Shown here: piece after piece, positions 25,305 to 35,036 of the stretch | Layout of the letters: every line of letters begins with the position of its first letter | Position numbering within the stretch: the stretch's first letter is position 1 | NCBI GenBank assembly: GCA_016840085.1 | Contig: JAEOTA010000017.1 | Coordinates: 1 to 64,000, forward strand | Reading direction: 5' to 3' | Origin: Promethearchaeota archaeon | GTDB taxonomy: Archaea > Asgardarchaeota > Lokiarchaeia > Sigyniarchaeales > SOKP01 | DNA: 64,000 bases | Program-made: the position numbers and the translations under genes | Notes under the pieces: model-generated | What the model was told of the DNA's origin: nothing | Databases searched by the model: none | Seen by the model: the letters and a program-made list of their open reading frames with translations, nothing else

Positions 25305-26099
25305 ATGGATACGGTTGGACTTATAATATTATTAATAGCTGGATTTATTTTTGGAACAATAAGTTGTATTGCTGGTGTTGGAGGGGGGATCTTTTTTGTT
25401 AGCTCCATGGTTGTTATTTTTTTCATTCCTATAAATATAGCAGTTGACACCTCTGCTTTTATAATATTAATATCTTCTGGAGCAGGTTTTTTAACTTATT
25501 TAAAAGATAAAAGACTTGACTTAAAACAAGTATTAATCTTTTCCTCATTTTCAATTTTAGGAAGTATTGCAAGTACTCTATTATTTTTATTCATTGAATT
25601 AGATAATACCGTTCTAAAAATGTTATTTGCCACAACCTTACTATTAGCAGGAGTAAATATGGTATATAAAGCAATTAAATCTAATAGAAATAACCCCTCT
25701 CGAGAAGATCAAGAAGTTGAGTTTATTCTCAGCGAACATGATTACAAAACAAATTTGAAAAAGTCTATACCCTTGTTTTTCTTAGCTGGTTTCAGTGCTC
25801 ATCTATTAGGAATTGGAGGAGGAATTATAAACACACCATCTCTTCATATTCTTCTTCAATATCCAATCCATAATTCAACAGCAATTTCTACGGGTATAAT
25901 ATTTTTTACTGCAATTTATAATACTATTGCTAAAAGTATTATTGGAGAAATAGATTATTTAATAGGTTTTTTAATCGGAATAGGGGCTATTTTTGGCTCT
26001 ATTTTTGGCGCAAGAATTTCAGGGAAGATCCCTAAAAATTATCTACAATTTTTTGTAGCTATAGTATTAATGGGATTAGCAATTAGAATGTATTTTTAA
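25305..26099 (+). CDS. TauE/SafE family membrane permease
   Basis: A 264-residue membrane protein with about eight hydrophobic segments in two repeats. The family's GVGGG signatures are visible in both halves: SCIAGVGGGIFFVSS near residue 25 and HLLGIGGGIINTPSLH near 167. Members export sulfite, sulfoacetate or other small organosulfur anions or take up related anions. No sulfur-metabolism gene adjoins, so the substrate is open. Confidence 0.85.
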   Translation: MDTVGLIILLIAGFIFGTISCIAGVGGGIFFVSSMVVIFFIPINIAVDTSAFIILISSGAGFLTYLKDKRLDLKQVLIFSSFSILGSIASTLLFLFIELDNTVLKMLFATTLLLAGVNMVYKAIKSNRNNPSREDQEVEFILSEHDYKTNLKKSIPLFFLAGFSAHLLGIGGGIINTPSLHILLQYPIHNSTAISTGIIFFTAIYNTIAKSIIGEIDYLIGFLIGIGAIFGSIFGARISGKIPKNYLQFFVAIVLMGLAIRMYF

Positions 26100-26210
26100 G
26101 TGTTGCCGTAATTAAAAACTTATAAATTTTGAAATTTTACATTTTAATTAGTTTTAAATGAAAATGAAATAGCTTAAATTAAATAGTCTTAAGAAAAAGG
26201 GGCTTTAAAA

Positions 26211-26441
26211 ATGGTGAAAGTAAAAGATATCGAAAAAGTTATGGACGATTATATGATTGAGCCGGATGATAAATTTTTCGAAATAAAACGATATCTTATA
26301 AGTGAATTTGATTGGAATGTAAATCCTTTGAAAGAATCTCAATTTATGATTAGAGGCATTCCAATAAAAGATGATATGAAATTAAGCGAGATATTAAAAT
26401 CCTATTTACCTGAAGAAGTAGTAACTCTTAAGGAAATTTAA
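26211..26441 (+). CDS. Small conserved-looking protein, unknown function
   Basis: A 76-residue acidic protein with alternating charged and hydrophobic positions (MVKVKDIEKVMDDYM, then FEIKRYLISEFDWNV). AAGGGG lies a few bases before the ATG and makes a good ribosome site. I recognise no family. It lies on the same strand as the methyltransferase 64 bases downstream and could be expressed with it. Confidence 0.55.
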   Translation: MVKVKDIEKVMDDYMIEPDDKFFEIKRYLISEFDWNVNPLKESQFMIRGIPIKDDMKLSEILKSYLPEEVVTLKEI

Positions 26442-26505
26442 AAAATTGATTTTTAATTTCTTATTTTGAATAAATTATAATCATGTATTAATAAATAACA
26501 TAGAA

Positions 26506-27612
26506 ATGGTGAAGATAATCTCAGAACCAAATAAAAACAAACAAGAAATCACAATTAAAGACCAGATGAAAAAATTTCTTTTAAATAGTCTTTATGGATT
26601 CTTAACAGTTCTTATGTTTGGCTTAGGAAGAAGGATAGGTATTCTTGATTATCTTTTAGAAAAAGCAAAAGCATCACCTAAAGAAGAGAATATATCTTCA
26701 ATATCATTTACAATTGATGAACTTTCTGAGAAATTAAACTTAGACTATAATTATGTAGACGCTTGGGCACATACAGCGCTTGAATGCGGAATATTAGAAA
26801 TTGATGATTCGTGTGAAAGATGCTTAAAAACAGCTCCATATGTATTTGATTTGTTAATTGATCGCAAGAAGTCAACTTATGTTGGTGATCCATTGGGAGC
26901 GTTTTATTATCTTGCCCCATATCAAGATTTAATTCTTGAAGCTTTCAAAGAAGGAGGAACTATCCCAAACTATGAATTTTCTGATGAAGTGATTCATGAT
27001 ATAAATCGGATGAGTGCAAGATTTGGTACATTAATAGAAAACTTATTCTCAAAAAATTTCGGAAAATTTTGTGAAAAATTACAAAATAAAGGCATGGTAC
27101 TCGAAGCGGGGTGTGGATATGGATACAACCTTCAAGTATGGGCAAAAAAATATGAAAATGTAAGATTCGTGGGTATTGACATTGATCCAAAGGCGATAAT
27201 TTTCGCGAAAAGTTTAGTAAATGAAAATAAATGGGATGAGCGAGTTCAAATTCACGAAATCCCGATTAATGAATATGCTAAAAAAAGCACAATAAAATTT
27301 GATTTGATAATGTTAAATCAAGTTCTCCATGAGATGGATCATGACGAAAATTATAGATTAAGTGTATTCAATAGTCTATATTCTCTGTTGAACTATGATG
27401 GAATATTACTTGTTGGGGAAAGCATGATTCCCGATACTTTTGCTCCAAAACAAAAATTACTACTTTTTGACGTGCTGCATAAATTTCTTGAAGCACGTTT
27501 CGCAGGTTTTTATAATGAAAAAACTTTTACAGATTTCATTAACTTGACACCTTTTACAAAATCAGAATTTTTAAAAGAGGGTGGGAATGCTATATGGGTA
27601 ATTAGAAAATAA
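26506..27612 (+). CDS. SAM-dependent methyltransferase with N-terminal winged-helix-like domain
   Basis: A 368-residue protein. Residues 20-110 resemble the dimerising winged-helix domain of small-molecule O-methyltransferases (FTIDELSEKLNLDYNYVDAW). The catalytic domain shows motif I VLEAGCGYGYNLQVWAKKY, motif II VGIDIDPKAIIFAKSL, and motif IV LIMLNQVLHEMDHDENYR. The two-domain plan points to a small-molecule or metabolite methyltransferase. The spacing from the preceding small gene is 64 bases. Substrate unknown. Confidence 0.8.
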   Translation: MVKIISEPNKNKQEITIKDQMKKFLLNSLYGFLTVLMFGLGRRIGILDYLLEKAKASPKEENISSISFTIDELSEKLNLDYNYVDAWAHTALECGILEIDDSCERCLKTAPYVFDLLIDRKKSTYVGDPLGAFYYLAPYQDLILEAFKEGGTIPNYEFSDEVIHDINRMSARFGTLIENLFSKNFGKFCEKLQNKGMVLEAGCGYGYNLQVWAKKYENVRFVGIDIDPKAIIFAKSLVNENKWDERVQIHEIPINEYAKKSTIKFDLIMLNQVLHEMDHDENYRLSVFNSLYSLLNYDGILLVGESMIPDTFAPKQKLLLFDVLHKFLEARFAGFYNEKTFTDFINLTPFTKSEFLKEGGNAIWVIRK

Positions 27613-27660
27613 ACATCAATTTCAACAGAGAGATCATAAGTAAATTTGAATAGAAGTAGA

Positions 27661-27678
27661 TTACATATATATATGTAA
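27661..27678. promoter_or_regulatory. 18-bp perfect palindrome
   Basis: TTACATATATATATGTAA reads the same on both strands. It lies between the methyltransferase stop and the start of the TPR-nitrilase gene, about 105 bases before the latter. It could be a dimeric regulator site. The central TA run lowers its information content. Confidence 0.3.
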
Positions 27679-27782
27679 AATGTTATTAATTGAAATATCT
27701 CATTATTATTTATTATATAGGGTAAAAAAAGTAAAATTAAGAAAACCAAATACTGCATTTCAATATTAATATTTGGATAAGG

Positions 27783-30700
27783 ATGGTAAAAATAGAAGAA
27801 ACTGAGCTACTAAATAGAGCAGAAATAGAGGAAAAGAATTATAATTGGGAACAAGCTGCAAAATTGTACGAACAAGCAGCAAGAGCAGTATTAGATCAAA
27901 ATAAGTTAAAAAATGCTGCAAAAATTTACTATAAGCTTGGAGATATATATCTTCACATTGTTTTAGCATCAGATACAAAGGAAGATTATTTAAGTTGGAA
28001 TGAACAATCCGTTAAAGCTTTTCATGAGGCAGAGAGTCTTTTTAACTATAGCAATGATAAACTCCTAAGTATGGAATGTAAAGCTAAAGCATTTAATGCA
28101 ATGAGTTATGTAATTACTTCAGTTGAAGAAACGAAAAAGAATTTAACAAAATCAATTAATATTTTTTTAGAACTTAATAAAAATTATTCAAAAGCAAATA
28201 ACAATAAAAATTGTGTAAGATTGTCAACTCTGACAATAGATTCAATAATATCATTCATGGTATTATGTAATGATCCTTCTGAATTAGACTTTTATAGCCA
28301 GATGGCTAATAAATTAATAGAGACAGCTTGGATACTTCTAAATGAAATTGATGACATTAATTTTAGAGCCTTATTATTGTACGATGAAGCTATGTTACTT
28401 AATTTTAATCGATGGACAGAACTTATTTATGGAGATGAAAAACAAGAAGAAATCCGCAAAATATTTTTAAAAAGATGTGAAGAAACATTAATTTTAGCTG
28501 AAGATTGCAATGATTTTATTACTCTTGGAAGTATCTTTGCTACAACTGGTTTTTTTTATTGTATAGTTTGAGGTTTATATGTTGAGGAACAAAAGGAGCG
28601 AGTAAAGTTTGCTGAAAAAGGATTTGAGTTTTTAGAAAATGCTATTGTATTTTTTAGAAAAATAAGAGACAATCGTGGAATCATATCTTTTTTATACAGT
28701 TTAGATTATCAAGCTGGTATTTTTGGCAGATATGAATATTTACAGAAGAGAATTCTGAATGATATGCGCGAAGTTCAGAAATTAGATAAGATCTTCGATA
28801 ATTTATATACGGGGCTTTATTGGTTCATGGATTTTATATCTATAACTTATTATAATGATTTTGCTAGTAGAAGTTTTTTAAAAGCGGATACGCGGAAGTC
28901 TTATGCAAAACTAGGAATTGAGTATGCTAATCGAACATTAAAAAGGCTTGCATTTGGACCTTATATTACATTTGTTTATCAGTATTTAACTCATTTTTAT
29001 TCACAATTAATTATTCTTGCTACAGAAGATGATCCTCAAGAAGAATATATTCAAAAAATGTTGTATTACGCGAATAAGACTGAAAAACTCTCAAAAAATT
29101 ATAAAGGAGGAAATGCTAGATCAGCTGGTTTCACTTCGCTTTACAGGACATATAAGACTATAGCTGATATTACTAAAGATAAAGAAAAAAAAATTAAAAA
29201 TTTAGAACTTGCAATAAATGCTGCTAAGAATAATGTTAAATATTCAATTGAATCTTATAGACATTTTTTAGGTATTCAAATACGTTTAGCTCTACTTTAC
29301 GAGGAATTAGGAATTCTAACTGGGGAGGAAAAACCCTTGATGGAAGCGAGGGAATTATTCCTCCGTATAATAAAAGAAGCTTCAGAAAAAGGTTATGAAT
29401 TTTATTCTGCAGCTTGTTATGAGTATATTGCGCGTTTAGAAGATCGTTTAGGAAATCATATGACCTCAGCAGAATACTATGAAAAAGCGCAAGATGCTCA
29501 TGGTAAGTCTTTACTAACTATTGAATATAAACTATTAAAAGATAGAGTTAATGAAAAGATTCAATATGCAAAGGCTTGGAATTTGATTGAGAAAGCTAAG
29601 GCGTATCATAAAAGAGAGCATCATTTAAAGGCCAAAAAAAGTTATGAAGAAGCAACTGAGATTTTAAGAGCACTACCTAGTTTTAATTATGAAGCAGCGT
29701 ATTATGGAGCCTGGATAGCATTAGAAGAAGCTGAAGATCTCAGTAAGCATGAAAGACATAATGAAGCTATAAAGAGCTATGAAAAAGCAAGAGATCTTTT
29801 TGATAATGCTATCTTTACAATTAGATTTATTAGGAAAAATGTTAAAAGATCAAAAGAATTAAAAAAACTTGAGAAAGTGGCAAAAGTAAGGATGAACCAT
29901 TGTTCTGCCAGAATTAATCTCGATAAAGCAAGAATTTTAGGAAAAAAAGGGGATCATATTGCTGCAGCTGAGAGATTTGCTATAGCAGCATCTCAATTCA
30001 GAGATATCTGTATATTATACAAAATTAAAAGGGAACAAGCAGAATTAGAAGCAATATATAATCTCTGTAGAGCTTGGGAAAGCATGGAATTAGCTGAAAA
30101 CTACGAAGATCCTGAAAAATTCGCAGAAGCAGCAAAATTATTCATAAAAGCTAGTGATTTCTTTACAGAAAGTAAATTAAAATTCTTAGCTCAGGGTAAT
30201 TCAAATTTCTGTTTGGCTTTAGAAGAGGGATGTAAATTTGATCAGTCTCATAATATGGCAGTTAAAACAGAATTGTATCCAAACATTAAATCAATACTTA
30301 GAAAAGCAGCAAATTTATATGAAAAGGGTGGTTTTAAAAATGGTGCAGATTGGGCACTTGCAACATCAACTTATTTCGATGCAGCTTGGTATTTAATTCA
30401 AACAGATGAGGAATTAGATGTAAATAAAAAACAAGAATTCTTAAGTTTTGGATCAAATTATTTAAAATCATCAGCAGAACTCTTTCGTAATGCTGGCTAT
30501 AAAGACAAAGAAAAAGAAGTTTTAGAAAGATTAGATAGAATAACTAAAGAGGAAAAAATACTTGTATCCGCCTTAGACACCATTAATAAACCTTCTGTTT
30601 CAAGGAGTATTGAAGGTATAGTAACCCCTTCATGTCCAATAGAAACAAGTCAATCTCCACGGATAAGTGAAATTCAACAATACTCTGGAGAAGTTAGTAT

Positions 30701-31604
30701 ATTCTTAGAAAAGGATAGCAAAATGAAAAAATATGAATTAGAATATAAGGATTTACTTCAAGAATATCCAGAAACTCAGAAATCAATGTGTAAAATTGGT
30801 ATTTCTCAGATTGGAAATTCAGCTACAGATGATATAATGAGTGAGTTTTTTGAAGTGGAAACATCTGGTCTTTTAAGGCTTAAGCAAAATAAAATTGATG
30901 ATGTTAAGATTAAAGTAAAAAAAATGATTGAAAATGCATATGCAAACGGTATTGACATTTTAGTTTTTCCTGAGATGACAATAGACCTTAACTATAAAAG
31001 TGTTATTGAACATATATCGAATTTAGCAAAATTATATAGTATGTATATAATTCCTGGCTCATATCATGATTTAAATTCAAAAAGAAATCTTTGCAAAGTA
31101 ATTGGACCTGAAGGAATCCTATGGGAACAAGAAAAGCACATCCCTGCCATAATTCATTTTGGTGATAAAAGATTTAAAGAAGGAATTGAGACTAGCGGTT
31201 TTTCCCGTAAAATTACTATTTGTAATACTAAATTTGGCAGAATTGCGATTGCTATATGTCGAGATTTCTTAGATATGGATCTTCGAGTAGAATTAAAAAA
31301 TTTTGAACCACCAGTGGACATTGTAATTAATCCTGCTTTTACTCCAGTTACAGCTGATTTTAAAGCGGCTCATTTTGATGCCCGTAGATCAATCTATGCT
31401 TACTGCTTCTTTGCTAATGTTGCAGAATTCGGGGAATCTCTTATATATACTCCTGAAAAAGACCGTACGGAAAGAATTATACCAAAAAAAGAAGAAGGAT
31501 TGATATATAAAGAGATTGACCTTTTTAAATTGCGTTCAGAGCGCAAGAAATGGGAAAAAGAACAGAGTAAAGAAAAATTGTTTATCCAAAGTACAAGATC
31601 ATGA
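27783..31604 (+). CDS. TPR-repeat protein with C-terminal nitrilase domain, interrupted by one in-frame UGA
   Basis: One 1273-codon frame broken only by TGA at 28569-28571 (codon 263); the 64 codons after it and the rest are open in the same frame. Residues 1-930 are helical repeats with TPR character (NWEQAAKLYEQAAR, AKKSYEEATEILRALPS, EAIKSYEKARDLF). From about residue 1000 there is a carbon-nitrogen hydrolase domain with all three catalytic residues: Glu in VFPEMTID (about 1064), Lys in EQEKHIPA (about 1118) and Cys in AICRDFLDMD (about 1159). This predicts an amidase or nitrilase-type enzyme guided by a repeat scaffold. Sequence around the UGA (FFYCIV-UGA-GLYVEE) fits loss of a Trp codon (TGG to TGA); recoding is an alternative. 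Without readthrough, translation could restart at ATG 28764, keeping the enzyme domain. Confidence 0.8.
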
Positions 31605-31688
31605 TCAGATATCTTTTATATAATGATTGTATTTAATTACCCTTGGGAAAAATATATTTAGTTGAATAGCTATTAGATTTATCATAAA

Positions 31689-32108
31689 ATGAAATTTGAA
31701 AAAATTATAAAAGAATTTAGGAATATTTTATCAGATAGAAAAGAGATTATTGCGTCCTATCTTTATGGATCTGTCCTATTCAGAAAAAATTTTGAGGATA
31801 TAGATGTTGGTTTATTGATTGACGATAGATTTAACCTTGAGTTAATGTATGAAGCAAAATTAGCAGAAAAATTAGAGAAAAGATTTAAAAATACATTTAA
31901 TAACTCTAAATTTGTTGATGTTCGAATATTAAATGGAAGATCTTTAAGATTTCTTTTTTCAGTGCTTAAAAATTCAAAACTTATTCATTCAAGAAATGAT
32001 ATTACAAGAATTGAGTTTGAGGCACGTGTAATGAAAGAGTTTATAGATATAAAACCGCATTTTGAAATTTATGATACTATGAGAAAACTGAGATATGTCA
32101 ATAAATAA
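31689..32108 (+). CDS. mntA: Minimal nucleotidyltransferase, MntA-like antitoxin
   Basis: A 139-residue protein with the polymerase-beta-like nucleotidyltransferase core. It reads YLYGSVLFRKNFEDIDVGLL, where GS and DxD are present but the loop between them is two residues shorter than in standard GSFARGxxxxxSDID proteins. The following HepT-like gene overlaps it by 14 bases, the normal mntA-hepT order. In known pairs MntA AMPylates HepT and neutralises it. The shortened loop may mean weaker or altered activity. Confidence 0.75.
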   Translation: MKFEKIIKEFRNILSDRKEIIASYLYGSVLFRKNFEDIDVGLLIDDRFNLELMYEAKLAEKLEKRFKNTFNNSKFVDVRILNGRSLRFLFSVLKNSKLIHSRNDITRIEFEARVMKEFIDIKPHFEIYDTMRKLRYVNK

Positions 32109-32550
32109 AGTTTTAATTCAAAACAAAATTGATATTATTGAAAGAAATCTTAAGTTTTTAATTGAGTATAAGGATAAAAATGAGAAAGATTTCTTAAATA
32201 GTTATAAGGATGTTCAAGCTGTAAAATATTCTTTGTTTGAAGTAATTGAATCATGTATTGATATTGCATCACATATAATTTCTGCAAAGGGTTTTGAAAG
32301 AGCAGAAACTTATGCTGAAATGTTTGAAATACTTGATAAAAATAATATTTTAAAATCTGATTTGGCAAAAAATTTATCAAATATGGCTAGATTCAGAAAT
32401 GTTCTTGTCCATGGTTATTCTAAAATAGATGATTCTAAAATACTTGTATTTGTTAAGAAAGAATTATTTGATGTTCAAAAATTTGTAAAAATAATATTAG
32501 AATTAATAGAATTATTACATGATTCAGATTCTTATAGGAAATACATTTAA
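32095..32550 (+). CDS. hepT: HepT-like HEPN-domain ribonuclease toxin
   Basis: A 151-residue all-helical protein of the DUF86/HEPN type. The RNase motif R-x4-H occurs in FRNVLVHGYSKID (near residue 100-112), matching the HepT signature. The N-terminal half is helical, with IESCIDIASHIISAKGFE typical of the family. It overlaps the upstream nucleotidyltransferase gene by 14 bases. Together they form a putative toxin-antitoxin or abortive-infection module. Confidence 0.8.
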   Translation: MSINKVLIQNKIDIIERNLKFLIEYKDKNEKDFLNSYKDVQAVKYSLFEVIESCIDIASHIISAKGFERAETYAEMFEILDKNNILKSDLAKNLSNMARFRNVLVHGYSKIDDSKILVFVKKELFDVQKFVKIILELIELLHDSDSYRKYI

Positions 32551-32574
32551 TGTGAATCAAGAATTCCTCTTAGA

Positions 32575-32745
32575 TTATAAATTTGTTGTTTCATTAAATG
32601 CATTTCTAAACCAATTAATATTCTTTTCATTATAATCACTAATTATGAAAGCTCCATGAGTATCTTCATGTGAGATTGAAAAATTATACTTCTTACATAG
32701 TTCAATTATTTCTTCTATGAATTTTTTAAATTTTGAGGGTTTCAT
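32575..32745 (-). CDS. Small protein of 56 residues, unknown function
   Basis: A short minus-strand frame starts at the ATG at 32745. It reads MKPSKFKKFIEEIIELCKKY, NFSISHEDTHGAFIISDYNE and KNINWFRNAFNETTNL. The central SHEDTHGAFII followed by INWFRNA resembles small proteins of Gram-positive bacteria and their phages that carry SHEDxHGAF-type blocks, recalled and not searched. No strong RBS is visible. It sits just after hepT on the opposite strand. Confidence 0.5.
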   Translation of the reverse strand: MKPSKFKKFIEEIIELCKKYNFSISHEDTHGAFIISDYNEKNINWFRNAFNETTNL

Positions 32746-32925
32746 TTCATTCAATTTTATAAAAATTTCTTTTATTTATCATATTATACAATTATAAGTA
32801 ATGAGAGTAATAAATCGATTATTATAATAAAAAAATGCTATAAAAAATATCTAAAAAATCTTAAATCTTTTTAAAAATATAAAAAAATTAATTTTTTGTA
32901 TTATTTTTAAAAGTTGATTATTCTA

Positions 32926-33741
32926 ATGAGTAAGGGATTTAGACTTCTCCGGGTCGAATATATCTTTTCTGTGCTCATTCCATGCTTACTATGTATTTAT
33001 TTAAATGACTATGAAATTATTTCTCATATTTGGCTATTGGCAGGTTTTACTTTTTACGCAATAACAGGAAATACACTTAATGATGTTATCGATATGAGGG
33101 ATCCTGATGAAAAAGAAACTCTTGAAAGAGTGGAAGGTTATGGTCGTAAAGAAATATTTGTGCTTTCTCTTGCTAGTTTTGTTCTAGGAACTATGTGTTT
33201 TATGAATGATATTTTAACAACACCAATCTTAGGACTTTACTTAGTAGTTATAGTTATTATGGTTATTTTTTATTGTATATTTAAAAGAATTGTCATTGTT
33301 AACCACATTATATTAGGGATTTCTCACATTATTCTACCATATTTTATGATTAAAATTAATGCTGGAGAGACAGTCAACAATATTTTTCCAAATATGGGAT
33401 TATCCGAATCATTTATATTAACGGCTATAACTTCTGTAGCATTTATAGGGCAAATGGTTCATGAAATGATTGATGGAGATTCCTTAGCAAGATTACAACC
33501 CAGAACATCTCAATTAGTAATTTGGATCGCTTCGATAATCTCTATTATTATAGTAATTATTTCATTTATTATAACTAAGTATCTTATATTCTTACCAATT
33601 TTATTTTTTCCATTAGGAATTATATATATTTTTAGAACACCGAGAACTGATTTGTTAGGACGAACATCACTAAAAGATATTGGTATTATATTAGGAAATC
33701 TTATGTTGGCTTATCTGGTAATCTTAATTATTGCTCCTTAA
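32926..33741 (+). CDS. UbiA-family prenyltransferase
   Basis: A membrane protein of 271 residues with about eight hydrophobic segments. The first UbiA motif NDxxDxxxD appears as LNDVIDMRDPDE near residue 50. The second acidic region reads MIDGDSLARLQPRTSQ near 183-200. Family members attach isoprenoid chains to aromatic or glycerol-phosphate acceptors; archaeal ones include DGGGP synthase for lipids and quinone enzymes. The specific acceptor cannot be read. The frame could extend to a TTG at 32914, but ATG 32926 (MSKGFRLLRVEY) is the natural start. A decayed copy of its 3' end follows. Confidence 0.8.
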   Translation: MSKGFRLLRVEYIFSVLIPCLLCIYLNDYEIISHIWLLAGFTFYAITGNTLNDVIDMRDPDEKETLERVEGYGRKEIFVLSLASFVLGTMCFMNDILTTPILGLYLVVIVIMVIFYCIFKRIVIVNHIILGISHIILPYFMIKINAGETVNNIFPNMGLSESFILTAITSVAFIGQMVHEMIDGDSLARLQPRTSQLVIWIASIISIIIVIISFIITKYLIFLPILFFPLGIIYIFRTPRTDLLGRTSLKDIGIILGNLMLAYLVILIIAP

Positions 33742-33833
33742 TAATAAATTGATTATCTTTATTAAATCTGACATAATCAGTTGGTAATAAAAGAGTTCTT
33801 ATATTTAGAAAAAGATTAATTAGTTTTATTTAG

Positions 33834-34044
33834 GATTGCTTCTGTAATTTTTATTATTTCATTCATTATAACTTTATATTTGATATTCCTATCAATTTCA
33901 TTTCTCTCTAAGGAATTTATATGTTTTTAGAAAAATATGAAGTAATCTGTTTGGGAGAATCTCATTAAAGGATACAGGAATAATATTAGGGAACTTATTG
34001 CTTGTAGGATCATTACTCTTTATTTTTTCGTCTTTATCTCCCAA
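33834..34044 (+). pseudogene. Remnant of a second UbiA-type gene (C-terminal third)
   Basis: This stretch matches the 3' part of the preceding prenyltransferase gene base by base, with many substitutions and small deletions. GATTGCTTCTGTAATTTTTA aligns with its IASIIS region. In the clearest part the translation is LFGRISLKDTGIILGNLLL against LLGRTSLKDIGIILGNLML in the intact gene. A TGA and a frameshift interrupt it upstream of that part. It is best read as a decayed tandem duplicate. Confidence 0.7.
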
Positions 34045-34131
34045 ATTACTAAAAAAATACTCATTACATTTCTTTTATATAAAAGTGAATTTTAACTTAT
34101 TAAATTTATAAAATTAGGTGATATTTTGAGT

Positions 34132-34524
34132 TTAAAGAAAATTATTTTCTACTAAATATTCTTTTAATTTTTCAATAAATTTTTGTCCCGTCTTGAGTAG
34201 TTCTTCAACTTCTTCTTTATCGATTTTAACAGATATTTCATAATCTCCAATTTGCCGTTTATCAAATGCATCTTTAAGTTGTCTACCTATTTCTTTAGGT
34301 AAAATATTGGTTTTGATAAACTCTTTCCCAAAAAGAGAAATTAATCCTCTGTGGCTTTTTATTCTCAAATTTTTAGTTAATAACAATGCTTCAGCCATAT
34401 AATGCATCGCATAATAAATCCTTGAAGCCGAACTATCAAAATCATTAACATCTAACAACAGTTCAGCACTTTTCATAAATTTCTTTGCTTTTTCAATTAA
34501 TGGTTTAATATTTATTTCACTCAT
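34132..34524 (-). CDS. HEPN-domain protein
   Basis: A 130-residue helical protein of the HEPN family (PF05168 type): KFMKSAELLLDVNDFDSSAS, RIYYAMHYMAEALLL, then the KSHRGL and FDKRQIGDYEI blocks. The R-x4-6-H ribonuclease motif of HepT toxins is not evident, so it may be a nucleotide- or RNA-binding partner rather than a nuclease. Its start overlaps the end of the nucleotidyltransferase gene by four bases, so the two are translated together. Confidence 0.8.
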   Translation of the reverse strand: MSEINIKPLIEKAKKFMKSAELLLDVNDFDSSASRIYYAMHYMAEALLLTKNLRIKSHRGLISLFGKEFIKTNILPKEIGRQLKDAFDKRQIGDYEISVKIDKEEVEELLKTGQKFIEKLKEYLVENNFL

Positions 34525-34847
34525 ATTTGAATGCCTTCTTCCCTTATATTCATTAAAAATGGAGTTTTCATCAATAAATAGTATTCTTCAGATACGGGGT
34601 GAATTGATATTAAAATATCATATTTTAAAACGAAATCGTACGTCATTTCACTCATTCTATCGATTTCTTTAAATGGAGATATATCACCTTTTAGGACTAT
34701 TGCCAAATCAATATCTGAATCTTCATTATATTCTCCTCTCGCAAATGAACCATATAATATTAAGCTTGAAAATTTATCTCGATATAAATTTTGAAGCCTA
34801 ACTTTAAAATCTTTGAGTATTTTTATTATTCCAACTGTGTCTTGCAT
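34521..34847 (-). CDS. Minimal nucleotidyltransferase (pol-beta superfamily)
   Basis: A 108-residue protein with the complete core LYGSFARGEYNEDSDIDLAI, i.e. GS and DxD at standard spacing, and a third acidic position downstream. It pairs with the HEPN gene that overlaps its stop by four bases. This is the second nucleotidyltransferase/HEPN pair within 3 kb, on the opposite strand from mntA-hepT and of a different subtype. Confidence 0.85.
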   Translation of the reverse strand: MQDTVGIIKILKDFKVRLQNLYRDKFSSLILYGSFARGEYNEDSDIDLAIVLKGDISPFKEIDRMSEMTYDFVLKYDILISIHPVSEEYYLLMKTPFLMNIREEGIQI

Positions 34848-35036
34848 TTAATTTCGCAAATTTTTAAGTTATTATTTTAAACTGTTAAAAAGAAGGTGAT
34901 AAAATTATTTAAATTTAATCACCAATCAATTTTCAAAATTTAAGAATATTTAAGAATATAAAAACCAAAATGGTTATATAATTTTTCAAATAAAACTAAA
35001 AGTTATGAAGAAAGATTTCCCATACTTTAGGGATAA

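Noticed and set aside
30600..30780. Possible boundary between separate TPR and nitrilase genes
   Set aside because: The frame is open and continuous across the linker (KPSVSRSIEGIVTPSCPIET), with no stop or start suggesting two genes.
31605..31688. SECIS-like hairpin to support selenocysteine at the UGA of the TPR-nitrilase
   Set aside because: The 3' region is AT-rich with no stable stem and no conserved-looking internal loop, so I do not claim Sec.
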